This document shows positions 10,990 to 22,403 of a stretch of 64,000 nt of DNA, one piece after another; the stretch's first letter is position 1, and each line of letters opens with the position of its first letter. A program made the position numbers and the translations under genes. The notes beneath the pieces were generated by a model. The model searched no databases and was not told the origin of the DNA. It saw nothing but the letters and a program-made list of their open reading frames with translations. The DNA is from Stenopsyche tienmushanensis (Eukaryota; Arthropoda; Insecta; Trichoptera; Stenopsychidae): contig WACJ01000269.1 in assembly GCA_008973525.1 (NCBI GenBank), positions 372,001 to 436,000 of the forward strand. The letters are read 5' to 3'.

Positions 10990-12115
10990 TAGAAATACCG
11001 TGATATACAAGGATTGTCTGTATACAATTTGAATACATTTGATACTCGAACTAAATTAAAAAATAATGACAAATCAATGTGAATTTTAGAGCCTCTATAA
11101 TGATTTTTTCCAATAAAAATAATGTTTATGCCATTAAATATAGTTGTTTACATGAGTATTTTTAATTGTTCCAGGTATGTTCCAGTGATCCACTTTTGTC
11201 AGAACACGGGTGTTAAATATTGAGTAAGTTTTATGAGCTTTAGTGCTTTCCTATCGGATGTTAGAAATGAAGAAGATTAATAAGTTATCTCTTTCTTCCT
11301 GCCCTGAACTTTCTATCACAAATTAAGATTGATAGATGGAAGTTTTCTTTAATCAAGAGGGGTACGCCAAAAGCAAAAATGTTTCAAGACTGCAAACATT
11401 ATTTTTAAATTGGCCTCTAGAAATATTTTTCAGGCTGAAAAATCCTTTGAACAATTCTGGTGATTTTATATTTTGTCACAATCCCAAAGGCAATTTATTC
11501 TGCGGAAATTCAACCCTTCATTCTGAAAGACATGGTTATCTATTTCCAATTGCGGTTACATTGTCGTCGTTCGATAAAATAATGATTTTTCCGCCTTTGC
11601 TTTTTTGTATGTCGTATTTTTTATACTGCGACATATATTTAAATCTGGCTAAAAAAAAGTTAAATATGTTTATAAATATTAGCCATGTAATTACATAAAA
11701 TACCGTGAAATACACGTGTCTTGAGAATCGAATTATGATCCCGTCAACCCTTCGTCAAAAAGTTGTATAATTACATTTATACTGTGCAAATAATGTCATG
11801 CTTTTTAGAGAACAAAATAATTTAATTATTTCAGATTCGCCATATAAAGTAATTAAATCCTAAAATTCGCGGCGTTGAAATAAATTCAGAAAAAATACGT
11901 TTGATCCATAATAAAAATATGTCGACAAATATTAATATAATACTCGAAATATCTGTATTTAAATATTTAAAATCATAATCCGTATAAATTCCATGTTATA
12001 CGAGACTTAGAACTAATATAAAAATTTGGTTGGGTTCCAAATGCATAAATACTAAAATATTTTCATTTTGTTTGTATAATATTTTTTTACAGGGCTTCAA
12101 ATTTTTATTTTTCGG
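10990..12115. other. Stretch without a recognised gene
   Basis: The 120-residue frame at 11336-11698 is rich in Phe, Leu and Asn, begins with a real ATG, and matches nothing I recognise. The rest is AT-rich and featureless. Confidence 0.5.
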
Positions 12116-12119
12116 TTAC

Positions 12120-12220
12120 ATTCCTGATATTTTTATCGGTTCAGTCATAGTTTTCGTTCCAGCAAAAATAACGGTTTAAACGGTTATCGATTTCGTTCCG
12201 GTTCTAAGGCTTGGTTTATT
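12120..12220. repeat. Eroded transposon end with CGGTTCCGGTT-like motifs
   Basis: This run contains TTCGGTTACATTCCTGATAT, then ACGGTTTAAACGGTTATCG and CGTTCCGGTTCTAAGGCTTG. Subterminal sequence of this CGG/AACCG kind is typical of some insect hAT MITEs. No partner end or duplication was found. Confidence 0.35.
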
Positions 12221-12246
12221 CTTATTGCCGTTATTAAATAATGATG

Positions 12247-12270
12247 TTTTCAGTTTTGTAAAACTGAAAA
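12247..12270. repeat. Perfect hairpin, 11-bp arms
   Basis: TTTTCAGTTTT, two bases, then AAAACTGAAAA forms a perfect stem with a 2-base spacer. Its role is unknown; it may mark a deletion junction in a decayed transposon. Confidence 0.7.
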
Positions 12271-12284
12271 TATTTGCAGTACAC

Positions 12285-12435
12285 GCTATAATTTTAGCTA
12301 CGTCTACCGAAGCCTTAGCCATCTTTTTTTAAAAGTAGATGACGCTTATTTAATAATAATAAACATAAACTACTTGTAGATAAAAAAGCAGCTTTGTAGA
12401 TTTTAAGTTTATGTCGGTATGTATTCAGGCTTCGA
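12285..12435 (+). repeat. Dispersed repeat R, copy 1
   Basis: Starting GCTATAATTTTAGCTACGTC, this piece aligns for about 140 bases with 28358-28500 and 28990-29140. Shared blocks are GTCTACCGAAG, CATAAACTACTTGTAGA and AAGCAGCTTTGTAGATTTTA. No coding capacity. Another part of the same repeat is present at 23575-23790. Confidence 0.8.
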
Positions 12436-12579
12436 AAATGATTATCAATGTTTGCAATGTTGAAAGCTTGGCAGACTGTAACTTTCATGATGTAATTTCT
12501 ATATACATACACTGACTGAAAAAAAATGGGTTCTGAGTAGAAACGGGTGCAATTTTTTTTTGCCTGGAAAAATATATCA

Positions 12580-13527
12580 GTTACAATTAGGAAATTCAAT
12601 AAAATCCCATCAAATCCCGGCATCCCGGACAGTTTGCTCAGTAGGTGCTCATGAATCCTGGGATTAGTAAACGTAGTTCCGAAAAATTCGGGATTGAAAT
12701 TTTTATCTAACAGAAATCGTACACCTCACCAGCACGACGAAGGCTACTAAATCAAGACATTCCCGCCGAAATATGGAGACTTGGTAACAGTGGCGTAACT
12801 ACTAAATGGCGAGCTTAGGCGACGCCTAGGGGTAGTAACCGTCTAATCTATGTATACATATATACAGTACATATGTTTTTCAAATTGTTATATTAACCTT
12901 TCCCTACCGGTGATGTATTTACTACACCTCGACTCTAATAATGGGAATATCGATATGAAATATAATAGATACGGGGTTCGGAATTTTTGTATTCTTCCGT
13001 AATATAATTACAAATCACATCAAAGTATTATTATATATAAGTATTCATCTGCAGTGATGGAAATAAATAATTTGTCGGGAAATCGGGAATTTTGCAAGTT
13101 TTAGCCCGTCATGATGATGTTATACGAAAATGTGGACTCACACGGTCATCAACTCGAACTAGCATTTAAATATCTGATGATGTTACCTCCAACGAGTGTG
13201 GAGGCTGAGCGTTCATTTTCAGTAGCAAGTTGCCTGACTTCCAAAATCAGATCCAAACTAAATGGCGAAACACTCGATGCTTTAATGTTAGTTCGGGTAT
13301 ATATTATATTCAAAATAATATTTGAATTTTTTAGTGTTTTATTTATCTATTTTTGAATTGTATTTTTATCCTTTCGTCTTCAAGTTGTTTTTTATATAAA
13401 CAAATGGATCAAATTTATCAATGCAATTTCTTAAACTATTGAAAATCTCGATCCCGGGATCTCAGGACTGATCCCGGGATGGTCTAATACAATCCCGAAA
13501 TCCCGGGGTCGAAATTTTGGCTCTAGA
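12580..13527 (+). mobile_element. Decayed hAT element with CCCGGGAT subterminal repeats
   Basis: A hAT transposase C-terminus (13111-13347) lies between two blocks of repeated CCCGGGAT/ATCCCGGG motifs, at 12597-12720 and 13450-13527. Such GC-rich subterminal repeats suggest the two flanks of one hAT element. Exact ends and the 8-bp duplication could not be fixed. A foreign end beginning CAGTGGCGTAACTAC at 12790 suggests another transposon landed inside it. Confidence 0.55.
13111..13347 (+). pseudogene. hAT transposase, C-terminal dimerisation domain
   Basis: This encodes the end of a hAT-family transposase. The characteristic block is LPPTSVEAERSFSVAS, then KIRSKLNGETLDALMLVR (about 13185-13300), the hAT dimerisation motif P-x-S-x-x-x-E-R-x-F-S followed by a K-x-R-x-x-L helix. 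The catalytic RNase H-like domain upstream is not recognisable, and the frame runs into AT-rich sequence after the motif. A full hAT transposase is usually 500-700 residues, so only about 80 survive. Confidence 0.85.
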
Positions 13528-13529
13528 TT

Positions 13530-13950
13530 GGATTCCCTAATTACAATGCATTTCATTTATGTACTTTTTAACGTTAAATGTACGAAGCATGCGCTTGAAT
13601 ATTTATTACATTTTAGAATTTCTCAATGTGTTCGAATTGTGTGTGTTTCCAATATAGAATTTAGATTAGTGTGATTAAAATATATTATAATAGCCGAAAG
13701 CCCATTTTAATAAGTAAACGTATAAACACGCGTGAGATTCAATATATTTGTATGGAAAGGCAAATCGGTGACCTTTATCTGGAAAATGGGTCCAGGGTAA
13801 AAAGCAGAACGAAAAAAATGAGGCAGTCCTTTGCAAAGAGAAGAAAAGCTTCACACCCATATAAATCGTAGGGAGGGATAAAGGGAAACATTCATAAGCT
13901 CTAGCAATCCGGAAAGGTTATCTCAGACTCAAAGGGAGGGGTTAAGTGAA
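13530..13950. other. Stretch without a recognised gene
   Basis: The short frames at 13671-13871 and 13675-13860 overlap on opposite strands. The purine-rich part from about 13780 may already be LINE sequence, but no protein homology is readable before 14031. Confidence 0.45.
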
Positions 13951-14030
13951 GACCAAAAAAAGAAGACGCCATCTTCACAGGACGAACGCATCATTACTTA
14001 ACCGTAAGTGCGGCGAAAACAAATAAACAC

Positions 14031-15218
14031 ATCCTAGGCAAACTTCTCGAGGCCTTAATTCTTTCTAGACTCGAGGCAGAGAACAAATCTCTCAACGTCC
14101 TTCCTCCTGAGCAATTCGGCTTTCGAAGAGCTCATTCCTCTGTCCACCAACTCCTTCGTGTCACGGAGTTTGTCCACGAGGGCTTTGAGATGAAGAGGAG
14201 AACGGGTATTGTTTTCCTCGACGTCGCCAAGGCCTTCGATAAGGTCTGGCACGAGGGATTAATTTTCAAACTTATATCCTCTGGCTTCAACGACTCCACA
14301 ATTCACATCATACTCAGCTATCTTTCCGATCGTTTCTTCCGTGCCAAAGTCTCCAACTCTTTCTCCGATCCTCGCCCCATATCAGCTGGTGTCCCCCAAG
14401 GCTCCATTCTCGCTCCTTTTTTATTCTCTCTCTACACCAGTGATATTCCCAAATCAACTCACCCACTAGACTCGATCGCTCTCTTCGCTGACGACACTGC
14501 TATTATGTCACAATCGCTGAGCTCTGCCATCATTGGAAAACGTTTGAATATTCAATTAAGTCAACTCAATGAATGGAACACCAAATGGCGTATCTCGATG
14601 AACGCAAAAAAAAGCGCGGCAGTTTTGTTCTCGAGAAAGCGATCGAGAAAGAAACTCCCTCCCCTTCCAATTCTCACTCTCCCTTCCGGCACTATCCCCT
14701 GGGTGAAGCAAACCAGATATCTGGGGTTAATTTTTGACTCAAGACTCTCCTGGTATCCCCATATTAACAATGTAAATAAAAAGGCCCGAGGAGCTTTGGC
14801 CTCACTCTATCCCATTCTCAATATTAAAAGCAAACTCTCTTCCAATAATAAACTATTAATTTACAAATCCCTTATCCGTCCAATCATTACCTACGCCTCT
14901 CCTGTCTGGGGTTACCAACAGAGTGACAATCCCATATTACAAACCACCCAGAACATTGCCATTCGCAAAGCTTTTGGGGCTCCTTGGTACGTTAGAAATT
15001 CCCAGCTCCATTTTGAAGCCGATATCCCTCTCCTAAATGACCACATAGTCCAACTCTCCACAAATTTCTTCAGTTCCCTTTTCAAAGTTCCAAATCCCTT
15101 AATCAAATCACTCTCTTCCTACTCGAGCAGCTGGCTATTGAGACCAAAAGCCATCATATCTTGTAATTTCAATAGAAATATAAGACGTTTACGATATCCC
15201 AAAAAAGGGATCGGTTAA
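14031..15218 (+). CDS. LINE reverse transcriptase (partial, frame intact)
   Basis: The partial ORF2 product of a non-LTR retrotransposon, which would copy element RNA at a nicked chromosomal site. The frame is open from 13950 to the stop at 15218; homology is clear from 14031 (LGKLLEALILSRL). The first in-frame ATG after that is at 14190. Counting from it, RT motifs are FLDVAKAFDKVW (residues 9-20, motif A with its aspartates), GVPQGSILAP (67-76) and the catalytic LFADD (98-102, FADD where YADD is more common). The thumb and the region with YLGLIFD and SLIRPIITYASPVWG follow. The N-terminal endonuclease and first RT motifs are absent, so it cannot act alone. Base composition is clearly less AT-rich than the flanks. 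I see no stops or frameshifts. Confidence 0.9.
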   Translation: MLGKLLEALILSRLEAENKSLNVLPPEQFGFRRAHSSVHQLLRVTEFVHEGFEMKRRTGIVFLDVAKAFDKVWHEGLIFKLISSGFNDSTIHIILSYLSDRFFRAKVSNSFSDPRPISAGVPQGSILAPFLFSLYTSDIPKSTHPLDSIALFADDTAIMSQSLSSAIIGKRLNIQLSQLNEWNTKWRISMNAKKSAAVLFSRKRSRKKLPPLPILTLPSGTIPWVKQTRYLGLIFDSRLSWYPHINNVNKKARGALASLYPILNIKSKLSSNNKLLIYKSLIRPIITYASPVWGYQQSDNPILQTTQNIAIRKAFGAPWYVRNSQLHFEADIPLLNDHIVQLSTNFFSSLFKVPNPLIKSLSSYSSSWLLRPKAIISCNFNRNIRRLRYPKKGIG

Positions 15219-15521
15219 CACCCCCCAAACCAATTCAATAACCGCGGCATCGTCGGTTCATCGCCCCTCCTCTCTTCGATGCAATCTTGGGTCTTAGATC
15301 TATTTTTATTCTTATTGCATTTTAAATTATATTTAACTTTCCTAACTTTAACTATACCAACTAATGTTATTATCTAATCTCTTCCTTATTATTGTTTACT
15401 TTATATATCTCAGTGCTCACCGCAATATTTTTATTTTTATTATTATTATATTAATATAATTATTTTTGTTACTTGTTAAGATTACTGTATTATATATCTT
15501 TATCAATTTTTCATCACATGC

Positions 15522-15565
15522 ACAAAAAAAAAAATAAAAAAAAAAAAAATAAAAATAAAAAAATA

Positions 15566-15602
<37 letters not shown>

Positions 15603-15676
15603 CAAAAAAAAAAACTAAGAAAAAAAAAAATCAAAAACAAAAAAAAAAAAAAAAAAAAAAAAGATAAAAAAAAAAT
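15522..15676 (+). repeat. A-rich tail of the LINE
   Basis: Almost uninterrupted A with scattered T, C and G. It forms the 3' end of the LINE and, by length, is prone to replication slippage and assembly error. Confidence 0.85.
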
Positions 15677-15679
15677 CAT

Positions 15680-16730
15680 TATGTGTTATAACAACCCAAT
15701 TCTCTTACATGAAAATATCTACATAACTGTTCGCCCCACAAGGCCAAATATCAAAATCAAGAAGGCATTGGTCAAGGACCACAACCTTCAAACGAACACA
15801 AGATCCAGTAGTAACAAATAAACACTTTCGACTGGATATCTCCGTTCGTGTTTAGCCATTCTGGCGACAAATTGTCGCCAAATGAAAATTGGCTGGAAAT
15901 ATTTTTCCAGGAAAACGACAATGTTTTCCCGTCGCTTTCACGATACATAAATTATCGTGCGAATCTGCGACATAGACGGCCTCGAATGGAGATGGAAGGT
16001 CCGATTGAGTAGGTTAGTTTCATTACAGGAGCGGGAGTAAACTGAGAAGCTTTCAGTCGGGGGGCAAAAAAGAATGTAAATAGCAATGTAATTTGCTGGA
16101 TTGAAATATAAAACCTTTTTGCTGATTGATTCCAGAATGGGAAAAAAATAATGTCTATCGAGCTCAATGAAAGGGCGAGCAAAAACATTGTTCGGAAACA
16201 TGTAACGTTACTTACATTGTAAATAAATCATGCTCGTAAATAGGATAAAACGAAAAGATTGCCATAAACATAACTTTTTAATAAAATACAGACAAAAAAA
16301 TGTATTCTATTCAATGCCAAATTTATTAACACTGTGTTCCATATTCTGGAAAAATTCTTTCTGGTCGTTTTCTTATTCGCTTCGCCAATATAATCATTCA
16401 ATATTGATACTATTGGACCGACACTGTTCATGTATATTAATTACATTTTTATGACCACTTAGTTGTTGAATATTTAAATAGTTTTTAATAGTTGTTTGCC
16501 TTTAATACATCTTTATTTATTAATACTGTGTATTTTTTTTAAATTAAAATGTAAAAGCTTATTTCGATTGAAGTTATGATTTCAGCACACCTTGGCTTTC
16601 TAATAGCCACTCACTGCTTGCCGTCTTTTAGTAATTTTAGCAAATTGAGGATGTATTATTTCATTTTTAAGTAAAAACATTGTAATAAGCTAATGTTTAA
16701 TCAAGCATAATCACGTTGTTATCCTCAGTT
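15680..16730. other. Stretch without a recognised gene
   Basis: 15700-16200 is less AT-rich, with opposite-strand frames (15938-16201 and 15952-16188 minus, 16230-16454 plus) that overlap each other and match nothing I know. Nothing else is visible. Confidence 0.5.
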
Positions 16731-16735
16731 TAAAA

Positions 16736-17030
16736 GCAAAATCTATGCACGTCACATTCACCAACAGAAAAGAGACATGTCCTCCTGTTTAACTCAATGG
16801 ATGCCCACTGCCACAAACAGACGAAGTCAAGTATCTTAGTATTTAGACTAACTTAGAAGTCGAATACCAGAAAGAAAAGAAGGCAACTCAAACGTAAAAC
16901 GAGAATGTTGTTACTATACAAAGCCATATTAAGACTTATTTGGACATATTGGATACAGCTCTGGCGTGCCGCATCGACCTCCTATATTAACGTCATGTAA
17001 TACTTCCAATCTAAAATATTGCGTACTTGG
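16736..17030 (+). pseudogene. Jockey-like LINE fragment (RT thumb region)
   Basis: Readable pieces are KSMHVTFTNRKETCPPV, then LNGCPLPQTDEVKYL (about 16739-16848), and after frame changes a KPY-x-x-LFGHIGY-like block and YFQSKILRTW (about 17000-17030). They correspond to the region after the catalytic FADD of jockey-type reverse transcriptases (HVTFT-x-R-x-x-x-CP-x-V-x-LN-G...KYLG...LQRFQSK-x-LR). At least two stops and two frameshifts interrupt it. It is a different family from the LINE at 14031. Confidence 0.8.
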
Positions 17031-18031
17031 CGTTTTTTTAATTGATTTCTTTGAAAGTGTCGGTATGGTGGTAGAATGAAAAAGTATGAAAATCATTTTG
17101 ATATTGAAATTGTTTGATGCATGTTAAACATTTTACTTTTAATGGAAGTCAAATGTGTACGTTTGCTCTATAAATTTGTTAATCAATGAGACTACAAACT
17201 GTCAATCCGGTTCTATTTCGTCCTGGTTTATTTTTGCTCGTTGCGCTCTTGCATCGCCTATTTTGATGCGCCTAGGGTGAACTATCCACCCATACTGTCC
17301 CATGTTGCGCCCCTAAAACTGAATATTTGCACACTGCATCCCTCTTTAATTCGGCAGATTTAGAAATGACCATTTTCACTATTCGAAGCTATTGCTTCAG
17401 CAAAACGGCAAATGACTCGCAATCCGGACGGAACACATTTTTACACGGGACTGCTTTTTTCGTCCCTTTTCTTTTAGGAGATTTTATCGTCCATTTCCCA
17501 AATACAATGACACAGATGTTTCCCGTTCGGTAATGTCGTATTTTAACATTTAGACACCGTGTATTTTATTCGCCATGTTAATATATGACCTGAAACGTCT
17601 TCCCACACAGAAGGTGTAGAATGAAATATGTAAAACGTGGCGGAAGCGCTCACTGAAAACGTGCCGGATATAAATGACCGAAAACTTATTTAAGATCTAC
17701 CATAGTTCGTGACAGTTGCATTCTAATGGATCTATTTTATTCAATAAAAATTTAGACGTGCATCGTGCATAAATCGAGGGGAGGGTTTCAGACATTTGAA
17801 GTTATAGCGAATCCCTAAATAGCTCTCAATTATATCGATATAGAAGTTCTCCTAATATCTTTTCATTGTAATAAATCAAATTTAATCAAAAAATTAGAAG
17901 ATGAACGTACCAACAAGTGGTACGATATATGTAATGACGAATCAACCCTTATACAATCCGAAAAAATGAATTTATATTAGTTGACCTTTTAATACAATAA
18001 TATCCACTATTACAGTTAAACTATTTCTTAA
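17031..18031. other. Stretch without a recognised gene
   Basis: At about 17230-17320 a GC-richer patch with GCGCCTAGGGTGAAC and TTGCGCCCCTAAAA may be an eroded transposon end. The frame at 17327-17533 is not recognised. Confidence 0.45.
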
Positions 18032-18035
18032 TTAA

Positions 18036-18117
18036 ACATGCTAGCGGACACGTCTGCATTATGCGACATTTTTTCATACCAAAAATGACGCACAATGCAG
18101 ACGTGTCCGTCAAAGCA
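18036..18117. mobile_element. Palindromic MITE, GGACACGTCTGC family, copy 1
   Basis: CGGACACGTCTGCATTATGC and its near-perfect reverse complement GCACAATGCAGACGTGTCCG face each other across about 30 bases, forming a foldback unit. A TTAA precedes it at 18032-18035; the right flank TTTA (18118-18121) looks like a mutated TTAA. The same outer sequence occurs at 19078-19273. TTAA flanks point to piggyBac or Kolobok mobilisation. Confidence 0.65.
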
Positions 18118-18405
18118 TTTACGCTATCATTATATATCGCATATTTTATTATCTTACAAGCGGTATGCCATTATTATAATAAATGTTCATACGTTTATCT
18201 GTAAATATGAAAATATATATAAACTTCAGTAATAATACGCCATGTTTGCCATAGAATTATATAAAATAAATATTTTCTGCTTAAAAGAAGAGACGTATTT
18301 TTGTTTATGTCTTCAAGAATAATTTACCTATATTTAAAGTTGTAAAAAATTGTACAATATATAAGTTTGGTGGATCCACCTTTGAAATTGAATATTGAAT
18401 TAAAG

Positions 18406-19073
18406 GGCTATCTAAATAATGTCATTCATAATTTTGATGAAGAAATTCGGATTATTTTAGTACTTTACAGCTAATTCGAGTAGTGCCCTTCAGTGAAACT
18501 GCTTACGGTGATGATTTTCTCATTTATGAAAAATTAGCAACTGACGAAGAATTTCAACTTATTTTGAAAGTAATAGTTAAGGTCACAATTGATTGAGATG
18601 CCTTGCAATTCATAAAGACGAACATATACATAATACCAATGGCCGCAATTATAAAGTTACTAAAAAAGTCACAACAGCTGGCAGAGACGCCAGATTAGCG
18701 GAAAAAACAAATTTGAAGTAGCTGAAAGATTGCTTTATGGAGCTGGAATCGCTGATTGGTAGTATGTTTTCTTTTTCAACAATGTTTCAGTACTTAAAAC
18801 TTTAAACGCGTTATTCCTGAAATTATAATTAATTGTAATTGTTAAAATAATTAATAAAAAATATTAATTGTAGTTCGAAACTTAGTGAAACTCATGCTGA
18901 TTAAGAATAATTTTAAGTTTTTGTTTCAAGTATTAAATTATGACAATGTTTTTGTATAAATTAAGAGTGCCTTAATAAATCCCAAAAATATTAATTTCAT
19001 TATATAGTGTATTTATTGTGAAAAAAAAGTTAAAAAATGCCTGGTTTTTAGTCCGTGAAAGTGGGATGATCCC
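18406..19073. mobile_element. Possible TTAA-flanked element ending GGGATGATCCC
   Basis: The right end reads GTGAAAGTGGGATGATCCC directly before TTAA (19074-19077). The left candidate, TTAA then AGGGCTATCTAAATAATG at about 18402, matches the inverted right end only partly. Between them are broken frames (for example KFEVAERLLYGAGIADW at about 18711) that I cannot assign. piggyBac ends often begin CCC/GGG beside TTAA, hence the tentative call. Confidence 0.35.
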
Positions 19074-19077
19074 TTAA

Positions 19078-19273
19078 CATGTTTGTGGACACGTCTGCGC
19101 AATTACAGTCATTTTTTGTATGCGTTCTTCGTATTCTTCGAATAATATTTTCGAAATACTTTTTTAATATTATATAATTGTGTATTTTAATGATGGTTTA
19201 ACTTTTTATTTTATTTTCATGGATTACGTCTATAATTGATGTCCCAGCTAATTTCGAAGTGTCCGCGAAAGCG
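19078..19273. mobile_element. TTAA-flanked MITE, GGACACGTCTGC family, copy 2
   Basis: The unit begins CATGTTTGTGGACACGTCTG and ends AGTGTCCGCGAAAGCG, with exact TTAA on both sides (19074-19077 and 19274-19277). The ends are imperfect inverted repeats sharing GTGGACAC/GTGTCCGC. At 196 bp it is non-coding. Its left TTAA is also the right TTAA of the candidate element before it, so one of the two inserted next to the other. Confidence 0.7.
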
Positions 19274-19277
19274 TTAA

Positions 19278-21069
19278 ATGGTGATTTAGTATTTTTGACA
19301 ATTTGGTTACAAGTAATACTAATTTGAAATTTATAAAAAGTTAATATCATATTAATGTAATCTTGGCAAGTATATATATTATATTTAGATCAAATATTTA
19401 TTATAAAGGTTAACATTTAATATATTATATACAGTTTCATTTTGATTTTATTTATCTTTATATTTATAATAATTGCTTCAAAATTTTGTTCGTTTTTTTT
19501 TAGTTACTTAAAGTTTATAACTTTCAAGCAAAACGTAGTGGAAAACATCATTTTTAATGGAAAAAAATTAGTGCTCAACTTGTTTGACCATATTACACTT
19601 TACAATCATAATAAAGCTCAAGAATCATCTGCCACTTGTTTGAAAATCTTTTATTACACTTTTATGAAGACATTATATGACTATATAAATTTTAAAAGAT
19701 TTGAAAAGTTAGTAACATATAGAAGAACTTCGCGACAAAAGTTTTCAATCTGCGCTATTATTTGTTGTACGTTTTTGAGACGTATTTAACTTGATGCTGA
19801 ATTTTTGCTCTGTATATTTGCGAGCTTTGGTTTGTACAGAACTTAACAACAATAATGAAAAAATATCATAAACGATGGCTAAATTTTGTAATTTGAATTG
19901 AATCAATAAAGCTACGGAATCGGATCGTTTTAAACCATTTTATCCCATTTTCAGGATTGTTTTAATAATAAATAAATACAAGCTTAATAAATTAATTAAA
20001 ATTATGATTAATTGATGCTGTTTTTACTCATTTTTTGATGATAACAAAGAATAAATATTTCATGAATCGTGTCTTGATTCAAGCTGAATTTAATAGTAGG
20101 TATGTCTCAAAATTTTGATAATATTACGGTCCCTCTAAAATTTCTAAAGGCATATATGCAAAGCTATAAAACTATACAAAAAATAAATTAATTAGTACTA
20201 TATTTTATACAAATATCATAAGCAGCAATAAGGCGATATATAAGAGACATTTTGAGTGGAGTTTGGCTCATATAAATTTTCACGTAACTTTCTTCTTAAT
20301 CCCATAAGAAACGTGTCAGTGTTGCTCTGCTTATTATGTGAAAGCTTCAAGCATATATAATATAATGTATATCTTAATTATAGTCATATTTTATACGTAA
20401 TGGAGAAGAAAAGCAAGCAGACGAGTAAGAATATATAAATGATAAACATTTCCATGAGAATTGCCAATTTAAAAAAAGGCAGCTGCAAATATAATATGTG
20501 TGGTATCATTCGACTAATTATATTATTTTCAATTAATTAATTAACAAACATGGTCGTTTAATAAAAAACGATCTATCTGTAAGTTAAACAATATAAGTTA
20601 TATCTCGTAATCCCAATTATTAGGATTTAGGTCAAGTTGGTATCTTATATGTGAGCCGACATTTAATTTCCAACAATGCTTCAATGTTAGTCAAATAGCC
20701 CCATGGCCATGGCTATGTCCAAAATCCAAAATTTCTGGCAATGGAGCCAAGATTCTGGACATCACCGCTCGTTAAGCAGTACGTCCATCTCAATTCAACT
20801 GCAATAACAGCTCAGTATGTAACATGCTACATCGTAATTTCAATCAGTGATTTATTATCGAAGCCCAATGTAATTGCTAATTGTCTACATAAAACTTAGC
20901 TAGGCTTTGAATAACCAATTTGAACGATTTAATATCATTGAATGTTTGTTTTTCAATACTAAACGACAAAGAAAATACTTTGATTATATTTCTTTTAATT
21001 TTTTAAGCAATATAAGATTTTATGAATTTTATTTATTACTCCAGAATAATTTACATCTATATTTCATTC
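19278..21069. other. Long AT-rich stretch without a recognised gene
   Basis: The 115-residue frame at 19442-19789 is rich in Phe, Ile, Lys and Asn, starts at ATT, and looks like a chance frame. Nothing else can be supported. Confidence 0.55.
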
Positions 21070-21182
21070 GTTTAGATCAGGGGTCGGCAACCTTTTGAGT
21101 CGGAAGAGCCAAAAATTACAATTTACAAATTTCAAAGTGTTTAAAGAGCCACAAAAAAATTCTTGCCAACAAAAAAAACACT

Positions 21183-22403
21183 TTCAATAGCGCAAACTGG
21201 GAGCTGGAGGAAAAAAATGAAATTCCACAGTATGCACTCGACCACATAAGCGATTATTTCAAAGACCGATATGTCCATCACAATGAAACGGACCTGACGA
21301 GAAGACTGGAGATGGGCGTCCCGCAGGGGTCCGTTCTGTGACCAACCCTCTGGGACGTACTCTACAACAGTGTTCTAAACATGGCACTACCTGCAGGAGC
21401 AGAACTCATTGCCTTCGCGGACGACGCCGCGCTACTGGTGACGGCTCAATATCCATAGGAAGTGGAGGCGACGGGCAACAAAGCCCTCGCCAGAATTCGA
21501 GCGTGGATGCAGGATAATCGCCTGCAGCTGGCGGCCGAGAAAACGGAGGCAATGATATGCAGCAGACGGAGAAGACCGAGGGTCGAGCAGCTTGTTATTG
21601 GAGGACACGAGGTGGAATACAGCAAAACGCTGAGATACCTCGGGATCCTCATGGATAACAAGTTGACCTTTAGCAAACACACGGAAGAAACATCAGAGAA
21701 GGTGCAAAAGTTTGGAAGGCTCATGCCCAACATTGGAAGGTCAAAGCCGTGCAGAAGACGTACCATAAACGAGGTAATACACTCGATCCTTTTGTACGGA
21801 ACCCCGATATGGCACGAGTCGCTCAGACGCGACACCAATAGAAAGAAGCTCGCTAGAGTCCAGCGACAAGGAGCGCTCCGAGTCACCGCAGCTCCGAGAC
21901 AGTGTCGCTGTGCTTGTGATTGCTGGAATGCCCCCGCTGGACCTCCAAGCAAAGAAGAGGACCTTGGACTACGAATATCCTAAAAATCGCAACGAACATG
22001 ACCAGAAAATGAGGGAAGCCTGGCAACAGTGATGGGAACAGTTCAGCAAGAGAAGGTGGACCCATCGACTTATCTCGGTCATACGTCGGTGGAGGACCGG
22101 GGGACACGGTGAAACAACCTACCGCTTGACTCAGGTGCTCACTGGGCACGGATGCTTCGGTGCGTACCTGAAGCGGATTGACAAAGAACCATCCGCAACG
22201 TGCCACCACTGCCAAGCGGAGGTCGACGACGTAGAGCACACCATCATTGGCTGTGAGGCTTGGGCACTCCAGAGAAAACTACTGAAACAAGCACTCGTGG
22301 TAGCCAAACTCAACGCCAGTCCACAGCATGATAGGAAGCAAGAAGAACTGGAACCTTTGGCGCAACTACGTAGAAGAGATTCTGAGCGCCAAAGAGGGCA
22401 GTG
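21183..22403 (+). pseudogene. R1-like reverse transcriptase, broken
   Basis: Coding order: FNSANWELEEKNEIPQYALD (21183 on), MGVPQGSVL, a stop where glycine is expected, PTLWDVLYN, the catalytic FADDAALLV (about 21414-21440), a second stop, then the thumb (LQLAAEKTEAM, YLGILMDNKLTFSKH) to 21983. After a further stop and a frame change the end of the protein continues: TYRLTQVLTGHGCFGAYL and the cysteine-histidine knuckle CHHC...H...C (about 22203-22253), typical of R1-group ORF2 termini. At least three stops and one frameshift make it inactive. The upstream endonuclease is absent. Confidence 0.85.

Larger units (their letters stand above)
14031..15676 (+). mobile_element. 5'-truncated jockey-like LINE with long A-rich tail
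   Basis: A non-LTR retrotransposon copy. The reverse-transcriptase C-terminal half (14031-15218) is followed by about 300 bases of 3' untranslated sequence and a very A-rich tail (about 15522-15676). The endonuclease and N-terminal RT are missing, as expected from incomplete target-primed reverse transcription. Target duplications could not be recognised. The unbroken frame and long tail mark it as one of the youngest insertions here. Clade (jockey/CR1-like) is judged by motif style only. Confidence 0.88.

Noticed and set aside
11336..11698. 120-residue open frame as a host gene
   Set aside because: Composition follows the AT-rich background (many Phe, Leu, Asn). No domain, splice site or repeat supports it.
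12790..12840. CAGTGGCGTAACTAC as a complete separate transposon
   Set aside because: It looks like a transposon left end, but no right end or duplication could be found, so it is noted only within the hAT remnant.
15417..15667. Frames of poly-Phe or poly-Lys over the A-rich tail
   Set aside because: These are translations of the LINE's A-rich tail on either strand, not proteins.
19442..19789. 115-residue open frame as a host gene
   Set aside because: Starts at ATT, dominated by Phe, Ile and Lys; consistent with chance in AT-rich DNA.
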